From Pseudonocardia autotrophica (GTDB lineage Bacteria > Actinomycetota > Actinomycetes > Mycobacteriales > Pseudonocardiaceae), in contig NZ_JNYD01000025.1 in NCBI RefSeq assembly GCF_000717175.1, forward strand, positions 1 to 64,000: a stretch of DNA of 64,000 nucleotides, in the 5' to 3' direction. The number at the start of each line of letters is the position of its first letter. Positions within the stretch are counted from its first letter, which is position 1. Shown here piece by piece: positions 27,067 to 35,982 of the stretch. The notes beneath the pieces were generated by a model. The model ran no database searches. It saw only the letters and a list, made by a program, of their open reading frames with translations, and was not told the DNA's origin. The translations under genes were made by a program, and so were the position numbers.

Positions 27067-28785
27067 TCACAGCCGCACCCCGCCGGAGCGACGCAGAGGC
27101 ACCGCCGCGAGGGCCCCGACCACCAGCAGGAACAGGACGAGCATCATGCCCATCGTCGCCGCCTCGCTCAGCGCCCCGTTCTGCCACTTCTCGAGGACCA
27201 GCACCGGGAACACCTTGCTGTCCGACGAGTAGAGCAGGACCGGGGTAGACAGGTCCCGGAACGAGACGATCGCGATGAAGATCCAGCCGGCGACCAGACC
27301 GGGCCTCATCAGGGGCACGAGCACCCGCACGAAGGCCCGCCATCGCGATGCGCCGCTGACCCGCGCCGACTCCTCCAGGTGGTCGTCGATCTGGTACATC
27401 GCGTTCTGCGCGTACCGCACCCCGAAGGGCATGTACCGCGTCATGTAGGCGATGACGAGGATGCCGAGGCCGCCGTAGACACCGATGTCGGCGTTCACGT
27501 ACACGGTCAGCAACGCCACGCCGAGGATCAGCCCCGGAACCACCAGCGGCACGGTGGCGATGGACTCCACCACCCACGCCAGCCGCAGACCGGACCGGAC
27601 CCGGATCCAGGCCACGACCGACATCAGGAACATCAGTGCGCTCGCCACCACGACCGACAGCAGGACGGAGTTGATCGCCGCGTCGGCGAAGTCGCGGGTG
27701 CCCGCCGCCGCTCGATAGGAGTCCAGGCTCGCCGTGGCGAGGGACTCCCAGGAGGGCGGCCGGTAGAAGGTCTGGGTCGAGGCGTACGCCAGCATCACCA
27801 CCGGCGCCACGACGATCACCCCGACGTAGGCCCACGTCAACGCGCACACCGGCCACCGCCATGCGCCGAGCGAGAGCCGCCGCGCGCTGTGGCCCTTCGC
27901 GGAGATCGTCTGGAACGAGCGGGTGGCCCGCATGGCGCGGTTCTGCGCGAGGATGACCAGCGCGAGCGCCACCACCAACATCGTCGAGATCGCGCCGGCC
28001 ACGCCGTAGTCCGGCGGGTACTCGCCGATGGCCTGGTAGATGAGGGTGGTCAGGGTGAACTGCTTGTTCGGCAGGCCGAGCAGGATCGGGATCTCGAAGC
28101 CCTCCACGGCGAGCGTGAAGCACAGCACCGTCGTGGAGAGCAGGGCGGGCCGGGCGAGCGGGAGCGTGACCCGGCGGAAGGTCCGCACCGCGGAGGCCCC
28201 GCCCACCCGGGCCGCCTCCTCCAGCGAGGGGTCCATCGACGTGAACGTCCCGGCGAAGGCGAGGTGGGCGAGCGGGGCCATTGCCAGCCCCTGCACGAGC
28301 GCCATCCCGCCGACCGAGTAGACGTCCAGCGCGGTCCAGCCGAGGAAGTGCTCGAGGAGGCCGATCCGGGGCGAGGCGAGGAACACCCAGGCCATCGCGT
28401 AGAGCACGCTCGGCAGGATCAGGGGCACCAGCACGACGAGCGAGAGGGCCCGACGCGCCGGGACGTCGGTCCGCACGAGGACGAACGCCGTGGTGCTGCC
28501 GGTCACCAGGGCGATGACCGTGGCCAGTACGGCGAACACGACGGTCGTCCACAGCGCGGCCCCGAAACCGGGGTAGTTCACGGTGTCGGCGAACGCGGCC
28601 AGGCTGAAGGAGCCGTCCACGGTGAACGTCTTAACCAGCAGGAAGCCCAGCGGGACAAGCACCAGGACCGCGACGATGACGAACGTCAGCAGCGTGACCC
28701 CGGGCAGCACCAGGTCGGAGCGCCGTGCGGTCGGCGGCGGGCCTCCGGGGGCGGGGCCGGCGTCGAGGAGCGTCGGTTGTGGCAT
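27067..28785 (-). CDS. ABC transporter permease, two fused membrane domains (FbpB type)
   Basis: A 572-residue inner-membrane protein with two tandem permease halves. Each carries an EAA loop: EEAARVGGASAVRTFRRVTLP in the first half (given here only in outline) and EESARVSGASRWRAF in the second. About 12 hydrophobic segments are visible. ATG 28785 overlaps the lipoprotein stop by one base (TGATG). The double-length architecture is typical of FbpB-like iron or 2-aminoethylphosphonate importers. Confidence 0.9.
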   Translation of the reverse strand: MPQPTLLDAGPAPGGPPPTARRSDLVLPGVTLLTFVIVAVLVLVPLGFLLVKTFTVDGSFSLAAFADTVNYPGFGAALWTTVVFAVLATVIALVTGSTTAFVLVRTDVPARRALSLVVLVPLILPSVLYAMAWVFLASPRIGLLEHFLGWTALDVYSVGGMALVQGLAMAPLAHLAFAGTFTSMDPSLEEAARVGGASAVRTFRRVTLPLARPALLSTTVLCFTLAVEGFEIPILLGLPNKQFTLTTLIYQAIGEYPPDYGVAGAISTMLVVALALVILAQNRAMRATRSFQTISAKGHSARRLSLGAWRWPVCALTWAYVGVIVVAPVVMLAYASTQTFYRPPSWESLATASLDSYRAAAGTRDFADAAINSVLLSVVVASALMFLMSVVAWIRVRSGLRLAWVVESIATVPLVVPGLILGVALLTVYVNADIGVYGGLGILVIAYMTRYMPFGVRYAQNAMYQIDDHLEESARVSGASRWRAFVRVLVPLMRPGLVAGWIFIAIVSFRDLSTPVLLYSSDSKVFPVLVLEKWQNGALSEAATMGMMLVLFLLVVGALAAVPLRRSGGVRL

Positions 28786-29900
28786 CAGCCGGTGACCTTG
28801 CTGCTCGTCCCGCGCACGACCTGCGCGTACAGGTCCTTCCAGCGCGACTCGTCCACCGTCAGCGTCTTCTCGTCGACGGTGAGGACCTGGCCCGGGTACT
28901 GCGCGAGCACGCCGCCGTACTGCGGGTTGGTGGGGCTGAGCGCGAACTCGTCCGCCATGAGCTTCTGGGTGTCGCCGAGCCGCCACTCCGCGTAGAGGAC
29001 CGCGCAGGCCGGGTTGTCGGTGGTGTGCGGGATCCCGAGGCCGAGCGGGAGGGCGACGATGGGCGTGACCGCGGGCTGCCAGTCGACCGGCGCGCCGGTC
29101 TTCTTCAGCACGTCGATGCGGTAGCCGAAGGCCGACGTGACGAAGGGGTACTGGCCCGCGGCGAGCAGGTTGGCGCCGAGTGTGTGCTGGTCGACCAGCT
29201 GCGAACCCTGGGCGGCCTGCCGGAAGAGGTCGACGGCGGCGTCCTCGCTCATCCCCTGGCGCACCATGTCCTGCACCAGTGTCGCGAACCAGTCGTAGTC
29301 GACGTCGAAGATCGCGAGCCTGCCCTTGTACTGCGTCAGCAGCTCGGGCCACGACCGAGGCGGGGTGCGGACCTGGTCGACGTTCCATGCGGCGACGTAG
29401 GCGTACATCGTCGCCCCGATCCAGTCGGGCCGCACGAACGCGGGGTCGATGCCCTCCGCGGCGGGCGTGGGCAGCGGCTGCAGCAGGCCCTGCGCGCTGT
29501 AGATCAGCATCTGCTTGTAGTCGTTGAACAGCACGTCCGCGCCGTCGGCGTAGCGGGCCTGGTTCTCGGTCAGCACCCGCTGGGTCAGGTCGGTCGCCGA
29601 GGCCCGGTAGCTCTCCACGCGCACCCCGGTGGCCTTGGTGAACGCCTCGACCTCGGCGTCGACCACGTCGCCGGAGCTCGCGCTGTAGAGCCGGAACGGC
29701 CGGTCCTCGGCTTCCGCCAGCTCGACCAGCTTCTGCCGCCGGGGCTCGCCCTGCAGGCCGTCGACCGCGGCCAGGACCTCGGCGACGGTCGTCGGTCCCT
29801 CCGCGCCCGAGCCCTGCCCACCGCCCGAGCCGCAGGCGAGCGTCAACGCCGCCACCATCGCTGTGCTGACCGCCAGACGGACAACCCCTGTGGTTCTCAT
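28785..29900 (-). CDS. ABC transporter substrate-binding lipoprotein (Fe3+/polyamine type)
   Basis: A 371-residue extracellular binding protein. A signal peptide ends in the lipobox LTLAC with Cys23, followed by a GSGGG linker. The mature part resembles type 2 periplasmic-binding proteins of the FbpA/PotD group, with VLFNDYKQML and SAFGYRIDVLKKTGAP. It opens the ABC gene set, 68 bp after the HMG-CoA lyase, and may share its transcript. The ligand is unknown. Confidence 0.88.
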   Translation of the reverse strand: MRTTGVVRLAVSTAMVAALTLACGSGGGQGSGAEGPTTVAEVLAAVDGLQGEPRRQKLVELAEAEDRPFRLYSASSGDVVDAEVEAFTKATGVRVESYRASATDLTQRVLTENQARYADGADVLFNDYKQMLIYSAQGLLQPLPTPAAEGIDPAFVRPDWIGATMYAYVAAWNVDQVRTPPRSWPELLTQYKGRLAIFDVDYDWFATLVQDMVRQGMSEDAAVDLFRQAAQGSQLVDQHTLGANLLAAGQYPFVTSAFGYRIDVLKKTGAPVDWQPAVTPIVALPLGLGIPHTTDNPACAVLYAEWRLGDTQKLMADEFALSPTNPQYGGVLAQYPGQVLTVDEKTLTVDESRWKDLYAQVVRGTSSKVTG

Positions 29901-29968
29901 CGTTCCCTCTCGTCGTTGAGGCCGTGGATCGGTCGGCGTCCGGCGACGTCGCCCGCGTGCTTGTCAGA

Positions 29969-30877
29969 TCACGTGCGGCTCGTGCGCGAGGCTCCGCCGA
30001 AGGCGCCGGCTCGCGGGAGGAGCGCCGGGACGCGGTAGCCGAGCAGCCCGGAGAGGAGGTCGGCGATCGGCAGCAGGGCATCGAGGTCCAGGCCGGTGTC
30101 GACGCCCATGCGGTCGAGCAGGGCGACCAGGTCCTCGGTCGCGATGTTGCCCGTCGCGTTCGGTGCGAAGGGGCAGCCCCCGATGCCGCCGAACGACGAG
30201 TCCAGGCTGCCCACGCCCCACTCGTACGCGGTGACGGCGTTGGCGTAGCCGGTGTTGCGGGTGTTGTGGAAGTGCGCGCGGGTCGCGACCCCCGGCGCAG
30301 CCGACCGCACACCCTCGAGCAGCTCGCGCACCTGGGTGGGCACGCCCACGCCGATGGTGTCCGCGACGGCGATCTCGCGGGCGCCCGCTCGGGCGGCGCG
30401 CTCGGCGATCGCGAACACCCGGGCTGGGTCGACCTCGCCGTCGAACGGGCACCCGAACGCGGTCGCTACGGTGACGGTGGTGAACAGCCCGGCCGCAGAC
30501 GCCTCGGCCACCACCTCCTCGGCGACCGCGGTCAGCGCGGCGGTCGTGGAGTTCTGGTTCGCCTTCGCGAACCCGTCCGACGCCGGGACGACGACGTTGA
30601 CCTCGTCGATCCCCGCCGCCACCGCACGCCGGTAGCCGCGCGGGTTGAGCACCAGCCCGATGAAGGACACCCCGGGCGAACGCGGCACCCGCTCCATGAC
30701 GGCCTCGGCGTCCGCCATCACCGGCACCGCGTCGGGCCGCACGAACGACACCGCCTCGATGCGCCGAGCGCCCGCGGCGAGGGCCAAACTGATCAGCTCG
30801 ACCTTCGCGTCGGTGTCGAGCAGTGCGCGTTCGTTCTGCAGGCCGTCCCGCGGCCCCACCTCGACGATTCCCAGCAC
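29969..30877 (-). CDS. Hydroxymethylglutaryl-CoA lyase family protein
   Basis: A 302-residue HMGL-like TIM barrel that cleaves a 3-hydroxy-3-methylacyl-CoA, often HMG-CoA to acetoacetate and acetyl-CoA. Motifs are VGPRDGLQNE at the N-terminus (Arg10, Asp11), metal ligands in HFHNT (202-206) and catalytic Cys235 in GGCPFAP. The start is GTG 30877. It follows a CaiB-type CoA-transferase by 12 bp, so the transferase probably activates its substrate, for example citramalate from a methylated gentisate branch. Confidence 0.9.
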   Translation of the reverse strand: MLGIVEVGPRDGLQNERALLDTDAKVELISLALAAGARRIEAVSFVRPDAVPVMADAEAVMERVPRSPGVSFIGLVLNPRGYRRAVAAGIDEVNVVVPASDGFAKANQNSTTAALTAVAEEVVAEASAAGLFTTVTVATAFGCPFDGEVDPARVFAIAERAARAGAREIAVADTIGVGVPTQVRELLEGVRSAAPGVATRAHFHNTRNTGYANAVTAYEWGVGSLDSSFGGIGGCPFAPNATGNIATEDLVALLDRMGVDTGLDLDALLPIADLLSGLLGYRVPALLPRAGAFGGASRTSRT

Positions 30878-30889
30878 GGTCGGAGCTCC

Positions 30890-32122
30890 TCAGATCACGT
30901 GGTCGGACGCGAGCGCGTCGAGGTCGGCGGCGGTGAGCCCGAGCTCGCCATAGACCTCGTCGTTGTGGTGCCCGGGGCGCGGCGGACCGGCCCACCGGAT
31001 GCGTCCCGGGGTCGCGGAGAAGACGGGGACCACGCCCGGTCCCAGCACGTCGTCGTCGACCCGCTCGTCGTGATGCGGGACGAGCATGCCCCGCGCCCGC
31101 AGCTGCGGGTCGGTGACGAGCTCGGCGGCTGTACTGATCGGACCGCAGACGACCCCCGCCGCGTCGAGGATCGCGGCGACCTCCGCCGCGGGACGCTCGG
31201 ACACCCACTTCCCGACCAGCTCGTCGAGCTCGTCCTGGTGCTCGCCGCGCGCAACGTGGGTGGCGTAGCGAGGGTCGTCGGCGAGCTCGGGGGTGCCCAT
31301 CGCGATCGCGAGCCTGCGGAACACGGTGTCCTGATTCGCGGCCACGACCAGCCACCGCCCGTCCCCGGTGCGGTAGACGTTCGAGGGCGCGATCCCGTCG
31401 AGGCGCGTCCCGCCCGGCTGCCGCACGCGGCCGAGCCGGTCGTACTCGGCGACCGTCGACTCCAGCAGCGCGAAGCAGGACTCGGTCAGCGCCACGTCGA
31501 CGACCTGGCCCTCGCCGGTGCGGTGGCGGTGGTGCAGGGCCGCGAGCACGCCCTGCGCCGCGAACATCCCGGCCAGCGAGTCACCGAGGCTGACGGCCTG
31601 GCGTGGTGGTGCCTGCCCGGGGTAGCCGTTGATCGAGCGCAGCCCGGAGAGCGCCTCGGCGACCGAGGCGTAGCCGGGCTTGTGCGCGTAGGGCCCGGTC
31701 TGCCCGTAGCCCGACACCCGCGCCAGGATCACCCGCGGGTTCCGCGCGCTGAGCTCCTCCCAGCCGAGGTTCCACCGCTCGAGGGTCCCCGGCCGGAAGT
31801 TCTCGATCACGACGTCGGCCGACTCGACCATGCGCAGGAGCAGCTCCCGCCCGCGTTCGCTGCGGAGGTCAAGGGTGATGCAGCGCTTGTTGCGCGCATG
31901 GCTCGTCCACCAGAGACGGTGGCCCCGGTAGGCGGCCTGCCCCCAGTCCCGCAACGGGTCTGGCCGCTCGGGCGACTCGATCTTCACCACATCGGCGCCG
32001 TAGTCGGCCAGCAGCCGGGCGGCGAACGGACCGGCGACGATGGAACCGAGCTCGATGACGCGCAGGCCGACCAGCGGCCCGGCGGGCGCAGGCCGCTCCT
32101 CCGGCCGGGCGGTCCCGGTCAC
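30890..32122 (-). CDS. CaiB/BaiF family (class III) CoA-transferase
   Basis: A 410-residue class III CoA-transferase. The catalytic aspartate is Asp181 in SLGDSLAGM, with ELGSIVAGPFAARLLADYGA at the N-terminus and VVIENFRPGTLE mid-protein. GTG 32122 overlaps the FAH-family stop by 4 nt. With the downstream HMGL-type lyase it could form and cleave a citramalyl- or HMG-type CoA ester. The donor and acceptor are not readable from sequence. Confidence 0.9.
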   Translation of the reverse strand: MTGTARPEERPAPAGPLVGLRVIELGSIVAGPFAARLLADYGADVVKIESPERPDPLRDWGQAAYRGHRLWWTSHARNKRCITLDLRSERGRELLLRMVESADVVIENFRPGTLERWNLGWEELSARNPRVILARVSGYGQTGPYAHKPGYASVAEALSGLRSINGYPGQAPPRQAVSLGDSLAGMFAAQGVLAALHHRHRTGEGQVVDVALTESCFALLESTVAEYDRLGRVRQPGGTRLDGIAPSNVYRTGDGRWLVVAANQDTVFRRLAIAMGTPELADDPRYATHVARGEHQDELDELVGKWVSERPAAEVAAILDAAGVVCGPISTAAELVTDPQLRARGMLVPHHDERVDDDVLGPGVVPVFSATPGRIRWAGPPRPGHHNDEVYGELGLTAADLDALASDHVI

Positions 32123-33036
32123 CGAGCACCGCCGCGGTCCCCCGGCGGCGGGGTCGGGCCGGAGTGGTGCCCCCGCGTGGGGCTCGGCGTCGTCGACGAG
32201 CCGTCGACCCGGACGGTCAGCGTGCCGATCCCGTCGGCGCGCATGCTGACCACGTCGCCGTCGAGCAGAGGACTGACGCCCGCGGGCGTGCCCGTGCTGA
32301 GGATGTCGCCCGGGCGCAAGGTCAGGACGGTCGACACGTAGGCCACGAACCGGGCAACGCCCCAGATCAGGCCGCTCGTGCTCGCCTTCTGCCGCAGTTC
32401 CCCGTTGTTGGTGAGCGAGAAGGCGACGTCGGCGGGATCGGCGAGCTCGTCGGGCGTCGCGATCCACGGGCCGCAAGGCGTGAACGTGTCGAACGACTTG
32501 CGGATCGAGCGGTCCTCACCGCCCCGCATCGTGATGTCGAGCAGGCCTGTGTAGCCGAACACGTGGTCGAGGGCGTCCGCCTCGCACACGTCCCGGGTCT
32601 TCCTGCCGATCACGACGGCGATCTCCGCCTCATGGTCGAACCTGCGGTCGCCATAGGGCAGGCGCACGGTCCCGCCGTCCCCGAGCAGCGACGATGGCGC
32701 CTTGAGGAAGAAGCCGAGCGCCCCCACGTCCGCCGACTCTCGCATCTCCTGCTGGTGGTCGAGGTAGTTGACCGGCGCCGCGACGATGACGCGGGGGTCG
32801 GGCACGGGGGCCCGCAGCGTCACCTCCGCCAGCGGGCGGCCGGGGCGCGTCCTCGCCGCGACCGCGACCTCCTCGGGCCGCGGGTCCGCGATGTAGCGGC
32901 GCATGCGGCCGGCGCCGAGGCCACCACCACCGGTGCCCCGAGTGTCGTCGGTGCCGTCCACGACATCGCTGACGTCCACGATGCGGTCGTCGAGGACGAC
33001 GCCCAGCCGGTCGTCGTCGAACGTGGCGAGATGCAC
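32119..33036 (-). CDS. Fumarylacetoacetate hydrolase family protein, probable fumarylpyruvate hydrolase
   Basis: A 305-residue FAH-fold hydrolase. Metal ligands lie in FDHEAEIAVVIGRK and in the GYTGLLDITMR segment, with a late STGTPAGV loop. The family includes fumarylpyruvate hydrolase, the last specific step of the gentisate pathway. Its adjacency to gentisate dioxygenase and 3-hydroxybenzoate hydroxylase supports that role. GTG 33036 follows AGGAG. No separate maleylpyruvate isomerase gene is visible nearby. Confidence 0.85.
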   Translation of the reverse strand: MHLATFDDDRLGVVLDDRIVDVSDVVDGTDDTRGTGGGGLGAGRMRRYIADPRPEEVAVAARTRPGRPLAEVTLRAPVPDPRVIVAAPVNYLDHQQEMRESADVGALGFFLKAPSSLLGDGGTVRLPYGDRRFDHEAEIAVVIGRKTRDVCEADALDHVFGYTGLLDITMRGGEDRSIRKSFDTFTPCGPWIATPDELADPADVAFSLTNNGELRQKASTSGLIWGVARFVAYVSTVLTLRPGDILSTGTPAGVSPLLDGDVVSMRADGIGTLTVRVDGSSTTPSPTRGHHSGPTPPPGDRGGAR

Positions 33037-33070
33037 AATGTCTCCTGCGTTGCGGTTCGGTTGGTGCTCG

Positions 33071-34246
33071 TCAGCGGTGGCCGTGCAGCCAGTCCGACTC
33101 CGAGTAGTCGTCGTGTGCCCGCGCCTCGAGCAGGCGGTTGCGCACGGTCGCGCCCATGCCCTCGAGGTGCAGCAGCTCGCCGAAGCTCCGGGCGGTCCGC
33201 TGCACCCGGCCCGCCCGGGGGACGCGCAGGCGCTGGTACTCCACCAGGGCGGCGTCGATGTCGGGCTGCGCGCCCAGCACGCTCCCCAGGACCTGGGCGT
33301 CCTCGAGCGCCTGACAGGCACCCTGGGCCACGTACTGGAACATCGGGTGCGCCGCGTCGCCGAGCAGGGCCAACCGCCCCCGCACCCAGTTCTCGACCGG
33401 GTCCCGGTCGACCATCTTCCAGTGCCGGTCGCGGGAGATGAGTTCGACGCTCGCCCGCACGGGCGCACAGGCCTCGGCGTAGTGCTCGTCGATCTCGTCG
33501 GGTAGGCCCCAGTCCGAGTGCCCCGTGTCGAAGCGGTCGCTGCGGAAGCAGACGACCTGGTTGTACAACTCGCCGCGGCGGATCGGGTACTGCACGAGGT
33601 GCATGCCCGGCCCCGCCCAGACGAGCACGTCGCGCCCGCCGGCCAGCTCCGCCACGTGGTCGAACGGCAGGGTCCCGCGGTAGCTCACATAGCCGGACGG
33701 GACGGGGGCCGGGTCGCCGACCACCTGTTCGCGCACGGTGGACCTCAGCCCGTCGGCACCGATCACGAGGTCGGCAACGTGGTCGACCCCCTGCTCGGTG
33801 CGGGCGACGGCACGGGTGCCCTCGTCTTGGACGCCGGAGACCGTCTGTCCGACGCACAGCTCGACGTTCGCGCGTTGCTTGGCCGCGTCGACGAGGAGGT
33901 CGAGCAGGTCCCGCCGGTGCATCACGATGTAGGGCTTCCCGTACCGGCGTTCGTACTCCGCACCGAGGTCCAGCGCGGTGATCACCTCACCGGACAACGC
34001 GTCCAACATGACCAGGCGGCCCGGGCGGAAGGCATAGCGGTCGAGCTCGGCCGCGCCGATCCCCAACGCCTCCAGGGCGTGCTGGGCGTTCGGCGCGAGC
34101 TGCAGCCCCGCTCCGATCTCGCCGAACTCGTCCGACCTCTCGAGCACTCGAATGGTCTCGAAGTCCGCGGAGTGTGAGAGCGCCAATGCTGCGGACACGC
34201 CCCCGATCCCCCCGCCGACGATCACTGCGTCCCGGCTATCCGGCAT
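33071..34246 (-). CDS. 3-hydroxybenzoate 6-hydroxylase-like FAD monooxygenase
   Basis: A 391-residue class A flavoprotein hydroxylase. It has GGGIGG (11-16) after the first strand, the IGADGLRSTVRE motif and GDAAHP (296-301). Overall layout, including GELLHLEG near the C-terminus and the DWLHG ending, resembles the 3-hydroxybenzoate 6-hydroxylase of Rhodococcus, which makes gentisate. It lies 33 bp after the gentisate dioxygenase gene. Salicylate 5-hydroxylation or a related reaction is an alternative. Confidence 0.87.
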   Translation of the reverse strand: MPDSRDAVIVGGGIGGVSAALALSHSADFETIRVLERSDEFGEIGAGLQLAPNAQHALEALGIGAAELDRYAFRPGRLVMLDALSGEVITALDLGAEYERRYGKPYIVMHRRDLLDLLVDAAKQRANVELCVGQTVSGVQDEGTRAVARTEQGVDHVADLVIGADGLRSTVREQVVGDPAPVPSGYVSYRGTLPFDHVAELAGGRDVLVWAGPGMHLVQYPIRRGELYNQVVCFRSDRFDTGHSDWGLPDEIDEHYAEACAPVRASVELISRDRHWKMVDRDPVENWVRGRLALLGDAAHPMFQYVAQGACQALEDAQVLGSVLGAQPDIDAALVEYQRLRVPRAGRVQRTARSFGELLHLEGMGATVRNRLLEARAHDDYSESDWLHGHR

Positions 34247-34279
34247 CGTCGCTTCTCCCTTTCGCCGCGATCATGTGGG

Positions 34280-35320
34280 TCAGTCCGCCAGGGCTTCCTC
34301 GCGCAACAGCTCCAGCGCCCGCAGAGCGGGGCGGTTGCTGTAGGCGAAGAGGACGACGTCGTCGGACGTCGAGGCGCAGTCGAGCCGGTAGCGCGCCCAG
34401 CCGGGCACGGCGAGGATGTCCTTCGGTTCGAGGTCGAACGTGGTGTCGCCGACCTCGACCGTCGCCCGGCCCCGCACCGCGTGCAGGATCGTGCTCGCGG
34501 TCGTCCTCGCGGGCCGACCGACGAAGCCGGGTCGCAGCCGCAGGATCCGGCAGTCGATCGTCGGCATCACCGGACCGCCGGTCCACGGGTTGGTGTACTC
34601 GAGCACGACACCCTCGGACTCGCTGCCGTCCACGTCGTCACCGATTGCCGCTAAGGCCCGCTCGGTCTCCGACCACGGGTAGTTGCCCACCGGGGAGGAC
34701 GCGGTCTGCGGGGTCTCCCAGACCGGGTTGAGCCGGCCGTGGATATAGACGCGGCTGGAGAAGTCGTCGGGGACACTGCTCTTCTGGGTGCGGTCGCCGA
34801 ACAGCTCGAAGAAGCCCGCCTCGAAGCTGTTGGTCAGCGGGAAGTCGAGCCCGTCGAGCCACATCATGGGGCCCGACCCCTCGTGGTAGTGGTCATGCCA
34901 GTGCCAACCAGGGGTCAACAGGAGGTCACCAGGGCGCATGTGGACGCGCTCGCCGTTGACCGTCGTGTAGGCGGACTCGCCCTCGATGATGAAGCGGAAG
35001 GCGTTGGCGGTGTGCCGGTGGGCCTGCGCGGTCTCCCCCGGCATGATGATCTGGATCCCGGCGAACAAGCTGTTCACGGTGGCGGGCGGGTCGGCCAACC
35101 CCGGGTTCACCAGCATCAGCACCCGGCGCTCCGCCTCCTCGAGGGAGAGCGTCTCGGTGAAGTGCAGCATGTACGGCCGCAGGTCGGAGAAGGACCACCG
35201 GTGCGGAACCGCCGCGCTGCGCGGCTCGGGGTGGAACAAGTCGCCGTAGTGGCGCCAGAGCGGCTCTGCGCCGAGCTTCGTGATCTGCGAGTAGGCCTGG
35301 TCGGTCGTTATCTCGGCCAT
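34280..35320 (-). CDS. Gentisate 1,2-dioxygenase
   Basis: A 346-residue bicupin dioxygenase opening gentisate to maleylpyruvate. The iron-binding cupin has His101 and His103 in AHRHTANAFRF and the third histidine in WHWHDHYHEG (His142). PHRW and RPYMLHFTETL near the N-terminus are typical. ATG 35320 was chosen because it lies just downstream of the class A operator at 35361-35384. It is the first gene of the gentisate operon, which runs at least to 29969. Confidence 0.93.
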   Translation of the reverse strand: MAEITTDQAYSQITKLGAEPLWRHYGDLFHPEPRSAAVPHRWSFSDLRPYMLHFTETLSLEEAERRVLMLVNPGLADPPATVNSLFAGIQIIMPGETAQAHRHTANAFRFIIEGESAYTTVNGERVHMRPGDLLLTPGWHWHDHYHEGSGPMMWLDGLDFPLTNSFEAGFFELFGDRTQKSSVPDDFSSRVYIHGRLNPVWETPQTASSPVGNYPWSETERALAAIGDDVDGSESEGVVLEYTNPWTGGPVMPTIDCRILRLRPGFVGRPARTTASTILHAVRGRATVEVGDTTFDLEPKDILAVPGWARYRLDCASTSDDVVLFAYSNRPALRALELLREEALAD

Positions 35321-35360
35321 TGAGAGCCAACCTTCCCATCGGGCGAGCCGACGATCTGTC

Positions 35361-35384
35361 AGATGCTCAGTGTACTGAGCATCT
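35361..35384. promoter_or_regulatory. Class A operator, copy 3, upstream of gentisate dioxygenase
   Basis: AGATGCTCAGT-GT-ACTGAGCATCT is a perfect palindrome with 11-bp arms, 41 bp upstream of the gentisate dioxygenase start. On the minus strand it contains TACACT, a possible -10, so binding would block transcription. The adjacent MarR gene at 35457-35891 is the natural candidate ligand-responsive repressor. Confidence 0.7.
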
Positions 35385-35456
35385 TGCGTGAACAGTTTCC
35401 GTGAACGGACGAGCCAGCACAAGCCTCGTGCGGGGGGCGGACCCCCCGCCCGGCGG

Positions 35457-35891
35457 TCAGAGCACCTCGCGCAGCCGTTCGAGCAGCGGGATGGCGGCGG
35501 CCAGGCGCCGCTGCTCCGCCGCCGAGAGCTCGGTGGCGATGACGGCGGCGAAGCGCCCGTTCCAGGCCTCCCGCGTGTCGGTGACCCAGTCGCTCCCCTT
35601 GGACGTGACCTCCACGATCAGGCGCCGAGAGTCGTTGGGGTCGGTCCTCCGGTCGACATAGCCTTTCGCCTCGAGGGCCTGGACGACCTGGGCCGCCGAC
35701 TGCGGCCGGATCATCTCGATGGCGGCCAGCGACGCCACCGTCGTCGGCCCTTTCTGCGCCACGCGCGCCAGCATGGAGGCCTGGCCGAGAGTCAGGTCCC
35801 CGTCCTCGCGCAGCCCCCTCACCTTCCGGACGAGCGGGCCGAGACAGGCCCGCAGCCGGGCGGCGACGTCCAGTGCGTCAGGAGTTGCCAT
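35457..35891 (-). CDS. MarR family transcriptional regulator, copy 2
   Basis: A 144-residue MarR protein. It has LTLGQASMLARVAQKGPTT, the recognition helix in IRPQSAAQVVQAL and the wing DPNDSRRLIVEVTSKG. It lies immediately upstream of the class A operator and the gentisate operon on the same strand, so it probably represses them with an aromatic effector. If so, it would also bind the three other class A sites. Confidence 0.88.
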   Translation of the reverse strand: MATPDALDVAARLRACLGPLVRKVRGLREDGDLTLGQASMLARVAQKGPTTVASLAAIEMIRPQSAAQVVQALEAKGYVDRRTDPNDSRRLIVEVTSKGSDWVTDTREAWNGRFAAVIATELSAAEQRRLAAAIPLLERLREVL

Positions 35892-35982
35892 CGCCTTCGT
35901 CTTTCCTCTTCTGCCGGGCGTTCCGACCGCTATCGGACCACGGATCAGGACGACGGTACCGCCCGGGGAGCCCCACCCCTTC

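Noticed and set aside
27067..30312. A 1,081-codon open frame on the minus strand
   Set aside because: Its C-terminal 572 codons are the ABC permease; the upstream part is a shadow of the lipoprotein and HMG-CoA lyase genes.
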